Position numbers and translations under genes: made by a program. A stretch of 64,000 bases of DNA from Spirosoma montaniterrae (GTDB taxonomy: Bacteria; Bacteroidota; Bacteroidia; Cytophagales; Spirosomataceae), in the NCBI RefSeq assembly GCF_001988955.1, contig NZ_CP014263.1, forward strand, positions 5,684,501 through 5,748,500. Reading direction: 5' to 3'. The notes under the pieces were generated by a model that saw only the letters and a program-made list of their open reading frames with translations, was not told the DNA's origin and searched no databases. Below, piece by piece: positions 50,985-58,453 of the stretch. How positions within the stretch are numbered: position 1 is the first letter of the stretch; every line of letters begins with the position of its first letter.

Positions 50985-52073
50985 ATGTCAAATCCATTAC
51001 GATTAAACCTGTTTACGCCCGTTCATGACGACCGCCCGGTGTTTGTGGCGGGCAATTTTAACGACTGGCACCCCGCCGACGAGCGGTTCAGACTCCGCCA
51101 AACCGGGCCGGGCGAATACGAATTCGAGTTTCCGACTGACATTCTGCTTCCCGACATCCTCGACTACAAATACACTAAAGGCGGCTGGGACCACGTTGAA
51201 CTCAGCTCGACCGCCGAGACGCCCCCCAACCGCACCATCAGCGCGGAGCCGCACCGAGAACCCGACATTGTGCCGCACTGGCGTTGGTTCGGACAACCGT
51301 TCAATCCCGATTTTCTGCCCAAGTTGGTGGCCGAGGAATTTCATATACCGCAGTTGCACACCGACCGCCACGTGAATGTACTGCTGCCGTATGACTACGA
51401 TGCCAGTCCCGAAAAGCGTTATCCGGTGCTATACATGAACGATGGGCAAAACCTGATTGGCGAAGGTTCGGGCTACGGAAGCTGGCACGTCGAAGAAAAA
51501 ATGGCGATTCTGGCAAGCCGCCGACGGCACGACATTATTATCGTAACTATAAATCACGGAGAGGCCGAACGCATCCGCGAATTTACGGTCGATAAAACCC
51601 GGATGGCCGGGCGCGGGCGGGGGCGCGAATACCTGAAATTCATTTGCGACACGCTCAAGCCAGCCCTCGACGCCAATCTGCGAACGCTGTCCGACGCCGA
51701 AAACACTGGTATCGGCGGCAGTTCGATGGGCGGGCTAATCAGCGTCTATGCCGGGCTGATGCACCCCAACGTATTTGGGCGGCTGATGGTATTTTCGCCA
51801 TCGCTCTGGATTTCGCCCAAGATTTACTTCGACGCCATCAAGTTTAAAGCTCCTGTGCCGATGCGCGTCTTTGCCTACGGCGGAGCAGCCGAATCGAAAT
51901 ACATGGTTCCCAATCTTGAGCGGTTTAAAGAATCGCTGGTGAGGCAGGAATATGGCGGTAATCCTATCGACGTATATTTGTCGGTTTATCCGGAAGGCAC
52001 CCACGAAGAACGCCACTGGAGCCGCGAGTTTCCGCGTGCTGTTGAGTGGCTTTTCTATGGAGAGCATGTTTAA
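50985..52073 (+). CDS. Esterase with N-terminal E-set/CBM48-like domain
   Basis: 362 residues from the ATG at 50985 (MSNPLRLNLF); a TTG at 50949 overlaps the preceding stop. The N-terminal domain (about 1-100) resembles glycogen-binding E-set folds (PVFVAGNFNDWHPADERF, YEFEFPTDILL). The C-terminal alpha/beta hydrolase has nucleophile Ser in GIGGSSMGGLISVYAG and a His near EGTHEERHWSREFPRAVEWL, as in the enterochelin-esterase-like family (esterase D). Cytoplasmic; no signal peptide. Substrate unknown. Confidence 0.85.
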   Translation: MSNPLRLNLFTPVHDDRPVFVAGNFNDWHPADERFRLRQTGPGEYEFEFPTDILLPDILDYKYTKGGWDHVELSSTAETPPNRTISAEPHREPDIVPHWRWFGQPFNPDFLPKLVAEEFHIPQLHTDRHVNVLLPYDYDASPEKRYPVLYMNDGQNLIGEGSGYGSWHVEEKMAILASRRRHDIIIVTINHGEAERIREFTVDKTRMAGRGRGREYLKFICDTLKPALDANLRTLSDAENTGIGGSSMGGLISVYAGLMHPNVFGRLMVFSPSLWISPKIYFDAIKFKAPVPMRVFAYGGAAESKYMVPNLERFKESLVRQEYGGNPIDVYLSVYPEGTHEERHWSREFPRAVEWLFYGEHV

Positions 52074-52080
52074 AATTGAT

Positions 52081-52182
52081 GGAACACGGATGTAACGGGT
52101 TATACGGGTTTACACAGATTTTTATTTGGAAAAAGCAGCAAAATCCGTGTTAATCCGCGTCATTCGTTAAATCCGTGTTCCC
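52081..52182. repeat. Degenerate inverted repeat between esterase and pepA
   Basis: Arms about 52081-52120 and 52139-52182 with about seven differences. Words GGAACACGGAT..AACGGG and ACACAGATTTTT, the same family as the perfect repeat at 27539. Lies between two codirectional genes. Confidence 0.82.
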
Positions 52183-52197
52183 CTTATATTTCGAGTT

Positions 52198-53649
52198 ATG
52201 CGTATCATCTGTGGCAATACCGACATTGGCGACCGGATTATTCCTGTTGTCAAAACTGACTCTCTAATTGACCGACTGGCCGAGCAAGCTACTAAACTTG
52301 GCTTGCCAACGGACGCACTCCAGCGCGACTTTAAAGCCGAAGCCAAAGAAGTGCTGACCATGTACGGCTCTGATGGGCAGAAGACGTATCTGCTTGGCTT
52401 AGGCACTGACCCGCAGGCTATCGACTGGCTGAAAACGTTCCGAAAGTTTGTCTTCGATCACAAAGCAAAGCTATCGGCAACGGTTAGCGTTGACCTGACC
52501 GGCTTTGATGCGTCGGTGGTGGAGCCGGTGGTGCTGGGACTTCGGGCAGGTAGTTACGACCTCGGCCTGTTCAAAACCGATAAGCCCGAAAAACCCACGT
52601 TTTTAACCGATGGGCAGGTTTCGATTGTGCTGTCTGCCGACCAGCAGGCCGAAGCGCAGGAAGCCCTGCAACGGGCCGAACACATCGCCCTGACGACCCG
52701 GCAAATGCTGGACGTGATGAATTCGCCCGCCAACAAAAAAAGCCCCGAATCGCTTGCGAAATGGGCAATGGCGTCGGGGCAGGCGTATGGCTACAAAGTG
52801 ACGGTTTTAGACCGGGCCGAACTTGAAGCGCAGGGCTTGGGCGCATTGCTGAGCGTATCGGCGGGCAGCGAGGTGCCGCCCGTGCTGATTGTGGTCGAAT
52901 ACAAGCCGCAGGGTGTTGAAAAGGCGAAAACGGTGGGATTGGTCGGCAAAGGTGTAACGTTCGATACGGGGGGCGTGTCGATTAAAACGTCGGCCAACAT
53001 GCACTATATGAAGAGCGACATGGGTGGAGCCGCAGCCGTGCTCGGTACGCTCGAAGTAGCCGCCAAACTCAACTTGCCCGTTCACCTTGTCGGCGTAATA
53101 CCCGCCACCGAAAATTCGACCGATGGCCGTTCCACCAAGCCCGGCGACGTGGTGACGAGCTACAGCGGCAAAACCATCGAAATCATCGATACCGACGCCG
53201 AAGGCCGCGTAATTCTCGCCGACGGGCTGGGTTATTTAGTGCGGAATTATCAACCCGACGTAGTGATTGACCTCGCTACGCTCACGGGCAGCGTGATTGC
53301 CGCGTTGGGCTACCATGCCGCCGGGCTATTCACGGCCAACAACGACCTGGCCGCGCAACTGACCGCTGCCGCCGACCGCACGGGCGAACGACTCTGGCGA
53401 ATGCCCGTCTGGGACGTTTATAAAGAAGACATTAAATCGGACGTGGCCGATGTGAAGAATTTTAGTGGTAAACCGCTCGCCGGTTCTATCTCGGCTGCGA
53501 AGTTTCTGGAGGTTTTTGCGGAAGGTCATCCAGCCTGGGCGCACCTCGACATTGCCGGTACAGCCTTTGCTGATACTGAGTTCGGTACACAAAAAAATGC
53601 GACAGGTTTTGGAATACGGCTGCTGATTGATTACTTGCAGAATTTGTGA
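52198..53649 (+). CDS. pepA: Leucyl aminopeptidase (M17)
   Basis: Two-metal cytosolic aminopeptidase that releases N-terminal residues; 483 residues. Motifs: VGLVGKGVTFDTGGVSIKTS (metal Lys, Asp), MKSDMGGAAAV, ENSTDGRSTKPGDVVTSYSG, then the family signature NTDAEGRVILADGL written here as DTDAEGRVILADGL. N-terminal domain about 1-150 is poorly conserved, as usual. Isolated between two long inverted repeats. Confidence 0.95.
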   Translation: MRIICGNTDIGDRIIPVVKTDSLIDRLAEQATKLGLPTDALQRDFKAEAKEVLTMYGSDGQKTYLLGLGTDPQAIDWLKTFRKFVFDHKAKLSATVSVDLTGFDASVVEPVVLGLRAGSYDLGLFKTDKPEKPTFLTDGQVSIVLSADQQAEAQEALQRAEHIALTTRQMLDVMNSPANKKSPESLAKWAMASGQAYGYKVTVLDRAELEAQGLGALLSVSAGSEVPPVLIVVEYKPQGVEKAKTVGLVGKGVTFDTGGVSIKTSANMHYMKSDMGGAAAVLGTLEVAAKLNLPVHLVGVIPATENSTDGRSTKPGDVVTSYSGKTIEIIDTDAEGRVILADGLGYLVRNYQPDVVIDLATLTGSVIAALGYHAAGLFTANNDLAAQLTAAADRTGERLWRMPVWDVYKEDIKSDVADVKNFSGKPLAGSISAAKFLEVFAEGHPAWAHLDIAGTAFADTEFGTQKNATGFGIRLLIDYLQNL

Positions 53650-53657
53650 TAAAATTG

Positions 53658-53760
53658 TTACACCGAGATACGCAGAGAAGAAAAGAAGATTCACGCAGGG
53701 TGAGCTTTATTGAATCTTCTTTGCGTATCTCGGTCTCTCCTCTGTGCATCTCTGTGTAAC
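53658..53760. repeat. Composite inverted repeat between pepA and ATP-grasp gene
   Basis: Left arm 53658-53692, right arm 53711-53760. They agree in GTTACAC.GAGAT.C.CAGAG and in AAGAAGATTCA, with an extra 13-base unit in the right arm. Words match the repeat at 36585 (GAGATACGCAGAG). Confidence 0.85.
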
Positions 53761-53768
53761 ATAACAAC

Positions 53769-54980
53769 ATGGCCCAACTCTCATTTCTCTGCATCGCCAC
53801 GTATTTCAAGGGGCAGGATTTCATGCGTTCCTGCAAGGCACTCGGCAATACGGTGTACCTGCTTACGGTCGAAAAATTGCGCGATGCCGAATGGCCCCAC
53901 GACGCCATCGACGACGTATTTTACCTGCCTAATCCCGAAAACACGAGCGAGAATTTAGACCGGATGCTCACAGGACTTGCCCATACTATGCGCCAACACA
54001 AAATTGACCGGGTGGTGGCCTTAGATGATTTCGACGTGGAGAAGGGCGCGCTTATCCGCGAAACGTTCCGCATTCCGGGCATGGGCCAAACCACGGCGCG
54101 TTTCTTCCGCGACAAACTGGCGATGCGGATGCGGGCCGCTGCCGAAGGTATTCGGGTGCCGCGTTTTAGCAGCCTGTTTCACGATCAGAGCATTACCGAT
54201 TTTATTCAGACCTCCGAAGGCCCGTGGCTTGTGAAACCACGTTCCGAAGCATCGGCAACGGGTATCAAAAAAGTACACAACATCGACGAAGCCTGGCAGG
54301 TGATTCATGCCCTGGGCGAACGGCGGCACGAATACCTGATCGAAGAGTTTAAGCCGGGGCGTGTGTATCACGTTGATTCGCTGTCGTTTGAAGGCAAAAT
54401 TATCTTTAGCCGGGCGAGCCGCTATCTGGCAACACCGATGGAAGTCTCGCACGGGGGCGGGGTGTTTCGCACCGTCACGCTGGCGAAGAACGACGCGGAA
54501 ACGGTGGCTCTGCGCGAAATCAACGAACGCGTCATGAACGCATTTGGCATGAAATCGTCGGCCTCGCATTCTGAATACATCCGGGGCGACCACGACGGCG
54601 AACTGTACTTTCTGGAAACAGCCAGTCGGGTCGGTGGCGCGCACATTGCCGAGATGGTGGAGGCTGCGTCGGGTATCAACCTGTGGACTGAGTGGGCGAA
54701 GTTAGAAACCGCCCTTGCCCGAAACGAACGTTACAAGATTCCCAAAGAATCAGACCACTACGCTGGACTGATTGTGTCGCTGGCCCGGCAACAATGGCCC
54801 GACATGGCCGCCTTTTCGGACGATGAAATCTGGTGGCGCATGAACAAGGAATACCACGTTGGCCTGATTGTCCGCTCCAAAAAGCAGCCGCGCATTCTGG
54901 CGTTGCTGGACAAGTACATGCAACATATTTACAACGACTTTCACGCATCGGCCCCCGTGCCGGATAAGCCCACAAGCTGA
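53769..54980 (+). CDS. ATP-grasp enzyme of unknown substrate
   Basis: 403 residues. Pre-ATP-grasp part (about 1-110), then GPWLVKPRSEASATGIKKV, YLIEEFKPGRVYHVDSLS and ELYFLETASRVGGAHIAEMVE, where the Glu and Asn/Arg positions bind Mg-ATP. The family forms a peptide or amide bond by activating a carboxylate with ATP (D-Ala-D-Ala ligase/biotin carboxylase fold). Substrates cannot be told. Single gene. Confidence 0.85.
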   Translation: MAQLSFLCIATYFKGQDFMRSCKALGNTVYLLTVEKLRDAEWPHDAIDDVFYLPNPENTSENLDRMLTGLAHTMRQHKIDRVVALDDFDVEKGALIRETFRIPGMGQTTARFFRDKLAMRMRAAAEGIRVPRFSSLFHDQSITDFIQTSEGPWLVKPRSEASATGIKKVHNIDEAWQVIHALGERRHEYLIEEFKPGRVYHVDSLSFEGKIIFSRASRYLATPMEVSHGGGVFRTVTLAKNDAETVALREINERVMNAFGMKSSASHSEYIRGDHDGELYFLETASRVGGAHIAEMVEAASGINLWTEWAKLETALARNERYKIPKESDHYAGLIVSLARQQWPDMAAFSDDEIWWRMNKEYHVGLIVRSKKQPRILALLDKYMQHIYNDFHASAPVPDKPTS

Positions 54981-55070
54981 GGTCCTGCACCCGTCTCCCG
55001 CGTTTCATTTAAATCATTACAACCTTTTACGTTATTGAGGGTCTTGGCAAGTGTATTCTAACTAATTGAC

Positions 55071-56414
55071 ATGACGCGAACTGTATTAATTTTATTGAGC
55101 CTGGTATTAGTGTTTATGGTCGGCTGCAATCGAACAGGTATTGACCCAACACTCCTGCAACCTGAACTTGCAATTGAGGAAGGGTTACGGCCAATTACAG
55201 TTAATTCACAAACAGTCAGAGACCAGTTACTAATAGACATATCGCCACAGGGGTCAATCGTGTGCTGTTGTGCGCCTTGTCTGCAACCTACTTATGCCTT
55301 GACTGATCGCTACGAAATACAGATTTCCAGCGCAGAGTCAGGGCCTTATCGCCTGTACACAACTATTAAATCAGGCAACAGCGAGCAGGAACAACAGAAA
55401 GCCCATAGTATAGCACTACCCAAAGATTTAGTTAGTCAGCCCTCAATTGTTCGGGTTGTGGCTGTAAGCAAAAAAGGTAAAGTTGGTCAGGTTAAGGCTA
55501 TTATGAATAGCTTTTCACCCGAAATTAAAGCTATCACGGAAGTGGTTGTTAATGAGAAAGATAAACTGTGGTCGCTTAATTTCAATCCGGCTAAGCCGCA
55601 GGTCGTTTATGCTACTTACGTACAGGACGCGTCTCACAACATTATTGCTACATTACGGGTAGCTGACTATGCACAGGGGAAATTGAGTAATGTGCAGGTT
55701 ATAAACCCCAGCGGCTATGGCGGTCTGTTTTCAAAAGATGGAAAGCTACTGGCTTATTTTCAGCCGCGTACTACGGATGACTTGCCCCGGCTACTCGTTA
55801 TTCGGGAGATGGAGACGGGACTAAACCGCACCCTTCGATTACCTGCCAATTTATGGATTGGCTCGATGGCCTGGTCGCCCGATGGGCAGCACATTGCTTT
55901 TTTGGAGCAAAATAACGAATACACGCGTTTGTGGAAATTAACCATTAGTACTGAAAAACTTGAACCCATTACAGCCGTTATGCCATATAAAGAACCCGGT
56001 GGTCTCTGGCAAGGTAGTATTGATTGGACACCCGATGGTAAGGCAATTATTGCTACGCGCAGCGACCATCAAACCAGTATAAACCGGCGGTTTGGCTTGT
56101 CTATGATATCTGTCGCTAACGGACGTATTTTGTCAGATTTTATGACTTTACCTAATTGGCGCGATGAGAGTCCATCCTTCTCCCCCGATGGAAAACAGAT
56201 TGCTTTTCTTAGTTCCAGAACCGGCCCGTCGAGTAACAATTACTCCCTTTGGTTAAGAGACATAGCCACTAATCAACTTCGGCATCTACGTTTTCCTGAA
56301 GGTTTTCAATTATCAAGTATATTTCAACCACATTGGATTAACGGCAGTCAGTTACTTATTGCAGTGTATTCGGGCTACACGGCCCAGAATCGCTACTATG
56401 TGGTGTCAATTTGA
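55071..56414 (+). CDS. TolB-like beta-propeller lipoprotein
   Basis: 447 residues. Lipobox MVGC (Cys19). The N-terminal 150 residues contain a CCCAPC cluster and an Fn3-like segment (YEIQISSAESGPYRLYTTI). The C-terminal half has WD40/TolB-type repeats (MAWSPDGQHIAFLEQN, IDWTPDGKAIIATRS, PSFSPDGKQIAFLSSRT). Probably periplasmic or surface. Nine bases overlap with the convergent ceramidase gene. Base composition is more A+T than neighbours, a hint of recent acquisition. Confidence 0.82.
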   Translation: MTRTVLILLSLVLVFMVGCNRTGIDPTLLQPELAIEEGLRPITVNSQTVRDQLLIDISPQGSIVCCCAPCLQPTYALTDRYEIQISSAESGPYRLYTTIKSGNSEQEQQKAHSIALPKDLVSQPSIVRVVAVSKKGKVGQVKAIMNSFSPEIKAITEVVVNEKDKLWSLNFNPAKPQVVYATYVQDASHNIIATLRVADYAQGKLSNVQVINPSGYGGLFSKDGKLLAYFQPRTTDDLPRLLVIREMETGLNRTLRLPANLWIGSMAWSPDGQHIAFLEQNNEYTRLWKLTISTEKLEPITAVMPYKEPGGLWQGSIDWTPDGKAIIATRSDHQTSINRRFGLSMISVANGRILSDFMTLPNWRDESPSFSPDGKQIAFLSSRTGPSSNNYSLWLRDIATNQLRHLRFPEGFQLSSIFQPHWINGSQLLIAVYSGYTAQNRYYVVSI

Positions 56415-57800
56415 AACGGCCTGAACAGATTTAGGTTGATACGCTTCAATCTTCGCCAGTAGCCCCGTCATCATTTCCTTGAAATAATCGCCATTGTAGG
56501 GGCCGAACCAGTTCATGTCGCGGGTTTCGTAGGTGATGCGGTTATAATAACGGTCGGGTGTGACATAGCCGATGTAGCCGCCGTTGAAGCTCGTAATCAT
56601 TAGATTCAAGCCGCGCTGCCGGGCTGCGGGTTGCAACTCCACTGCCAGTTCGCCCGAAAAGTCGCAGGGGGTGCCGAGCAGTACGGTTGAGCCGATGCGT
56701 AGCGCTTTCAGGTCGGACGGGTAATCGCCATAGAGGTTGTGAAAAAACCAGGGTCGAATCCGGCAATCGCCCAGTACACGGGGGTGCGGTTCGCGCAGGC
56801 TGAGTGGTAGGGTGAGTATTGCCAGTGTACTATCGGGGCGGGGCTGAATGGTGGGTGCAATGCGTTCGATGCGCAGAGCCAGATCGCCCGCGTAGTTTCT
56901 GATCTCCTGAAAATCAGTTTTGCCGCGTGCCTGTGGCCCGGTACTGCCCATTGGCCCGCCCAGAAACAGCGCGAACGTTGCCGTTTTTCTCTCTAACCTG
57001 TCTACCAGCGAACCCGGATAGTCGCGGCTGAGATAATCTCCGTTATCGCCTTCAAACAAGGTCGCATGGCCCGCAAACGAGCAAATCAACGCCGACGTAC
57101 CATCTTGTTTCTGTAGTTTAATGAGCCGAACGGCTCCATCGAGCGGTCCGGTTGGCCCCGAAAAACCGATGCGGTTGTAAATATGGTCAGACGCATCGGT
57201 TTCGCCGTAACCAACCTGCGCGGGGGCCATGTTGGCTTGTGCATTGCGAATAGCCGTTAGAATCCCTTCGGTGATGCGCGTCACAATGCGCTCGTCATAG
57301 TCACCGGCAATCAGTTGGCCTACTACCCCCGGTGCCCAGCCGCCCACACTGTTATGCGAGTGAATGGTTCCGCTGTAGACGTTTTCCCAGCGAAGTCCCA
57401 GTTCGGGAAGCCGTTTTTTCAGTTGTTCTACCACCGTTGGGGGCGTAATGAGCAGATCGAGTCCGATTAGCACGGCCCGCGTACTGCCGTTGTCGAAGAC
57501 AATGGCCCGCGCCCAGATCGAGTCGCTGACGATTCGCCAATGTCGTCCGCGCCGTTCGCCGTAGCCGCCGGTTGGGGTGGTATAGGGGGGCGTAATGTTG
57601 GCTTTGGCCCATCCTGCCCGTAATGGCGTTTTTGCCGCTGGTGGCGCGGGCAATTGTGTCAGCCGCTGTTTTGTCTGAGCGTAGTACGGCATCTGTTGAT
57701 AAGGGGTCTCATCAACTGGAATCAAGCTAATAGATACAAGAAGAAGAACGAACAAAATCAGGCCAAGCAGTAGACGCAGCAGGAAACGAACAAACCACAT
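56406..57800 (-). CDS. Neutral ceramidase-like hydrolase
   Basis: 464 residues from the ATG at 57798-57800 (MWFVRFLLRLLLGLILFVLL), whose hydrophobic N-terminus is a signal anchor; the longer frame from 57869 overlaps a terminator. The neutral ceramidase N-terminal domain is shown by AGWAKANITPPYTTPTGGYG, GLDLLITPPT, NVYSGTIHSHNSVGGWAPG (metal His), CSFAGHATLFEGDNGDYLSRD and GGPMGSTGPQARG, where the Ser may be the nucleophile. It may cleave ceramide-like lipids; the shortened C-terminus leaves room for another lipid substrate. Confidence 0.8.
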   Translation of the reverse strand: MWFVRFLLRLLLGLILFVLLLVSISLIPVDETPYQQMPYYAQTKQRLTQLPAPPAAKTPLRAGWAKANITPPYTTPTGGYGERRGRHWRIVSDSIWARAIVFDNGSTRAVLIGLDLLITPPTVVEQLKKRLPELGLRWENVYSGTIHSHNSVGGWAPGVVGQLIAGDYDERIVTRITEGILTAIRNAQANMAPAQVGYGETDASDHIYNRIGFSGPTGPLDGAVRLIKLQKQDGTSALICSFAGHATLFEGDNGDYLSRDYPGSLVDRLERKTATFALFLGGPMGSTGPQARGKTDFQEIRNYAGDLALRIERIAPTIQPRPDSTLAILTLPLSLREPHPRVLGDCRIRPWFFHNLYGDYPSDLKALRIGSTVLLGTPCDFSGELAVELQPAARQRGLNLMITSFNGGYIGYVTPDRYYNRITYETRDMNWFGPYNGDYFKEMMTGLLAKIEAYQPKSVQAVSN

Positions 57801-57854
57801 AAGTGCATTAAAGAAAGATACAGGTCTGCAAGCAACGAAATAATGCCCGAAACA

Positions 57855-57891
57855 GAAAATAAAAAGCACCCGCGAAAATCACGGATGCTTT
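57855..57891 (-). terminator. Intrinsic terminator on the minus strand, upstream of ceramidase gene
   Basis: Reading the minus strand: AAAGCATCCG, a loop, then CGGGTGCTTTTTATTTT. The ten-base stem has one U-G pair. It faces the ceramidase gene 55 bp downstream, so it ends a transcript coming from the ORF-poor stretch 57892-58130, or works as a leader attenuator. Confidence 0.6.
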
Positions 57892-58133
57892 CTGTATTAA
57901 GCCGGTTTCCCGGTTCCTCAAACTAAACTCCCTGCTCACTATGTCGATGATCCTCAATGGGCTACCGCCCGTGTAGCAATTTTACCGTTCGATAAAACAT
58001 ACGTACCTATGGATAATATGGATTCCCGGTTCTCCAAAACAGTCGTATAACTTGCGTGACAATTATAGCGAATGCCCGTCACAAGGCCACTTGTGGATTT
58101 CATTCAGCTATTTACAGCCTTTCTACATTGATT
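57892..58133 (-). ncRNA. Candidate small structured RNA or leader, minus strand
   Basis: No convincing ORF. On the minus strand it has nested hairpins (GCTAC/GTAGC around ACGGGCG; GGGC/GCCC) and two copies of a GAACCGGGAA word, and it ends in the terminator at 57855-57891. No clear promoter. Speculative; it may be only a leader of the ceramidase gene. Confidence 0.3.
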
Positions 58134-58280
58134 ATGCAATACAAACGAACCCGCACCACCGACATGCAGATGCTATTGCGCAGCCAGTTGAACGTTGTTT
58201 CGCGGTATGCCAATCAGTCATCGCAGCCTCAGAAACCGATGGGACCCATTAGGTTTCTGTTGCAATTATTCTTCCCATAG
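58134..58280 (+). CDS. Small ORF before a strong terminator
   Basis: 48 codons from the ATG at 58134: basic N-terminus (MQYKRTRTTDMQMLLRSQ), then SSQPQKPMGPIRFLLQLFFP. No family recognised. The reason to list it is position: a perfect intrinsic terminator starts 31 bp after its stop, and nothing else on this strand accounts for that terminator. It might be a small protein or just part of an untranslated RNA. Confidence 0.45.
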   Translation: MQYKRTRTTDMQMLLRSQLNVVSRYANQSSQPQKPMGPIRFLLQLFFP

Positions 58281-58310
58281 CCGGAAGATTCTTGGTGAAA
58301 AACGAAGTGG

Positions 58311-58347
58311 AGCCCAGCCTATCGGCGTGATAGGCTGGGCTTTTTTT
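58311..58347 (+). terminator. Strong intrinsic terminator
   Basis: Stem AGCCCAGCCTATC (58311-58323) with GATAGGCTGGGCT (58329-58341), perfect 13 bp, loop GGCGT, then a run of seven T. It works only on the plus strand and ends the short transcript carrying the 48-codon ORF. It lies 43 bp upstream of the thrA -7 box. Confidence 0.92.
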
Positions 58348-58389
58348 GGGCCAAACTAACAGACTCGCGCTCACTGCCCTGTCTTTTGT

Positions 58390-58397
58390 TATCTTTG
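58390..58397 (+). promoter_or_regulatory. -7 element of thrA
   Basis: TATCTTTG at 58390-58397, an exact TAnnTTTG, 57 bp before the thrA ATG at 58454. Located after the strong terminator, so thrA has its own promoter. No attenuator or leader peptide was seen. Confidence 0.5.
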
Positions 58398-58453
58398 CGA
58401 CTCCCCAATTCATGCCACAGTACTCATTCTACACTACTCATTTTAGCTATTTC

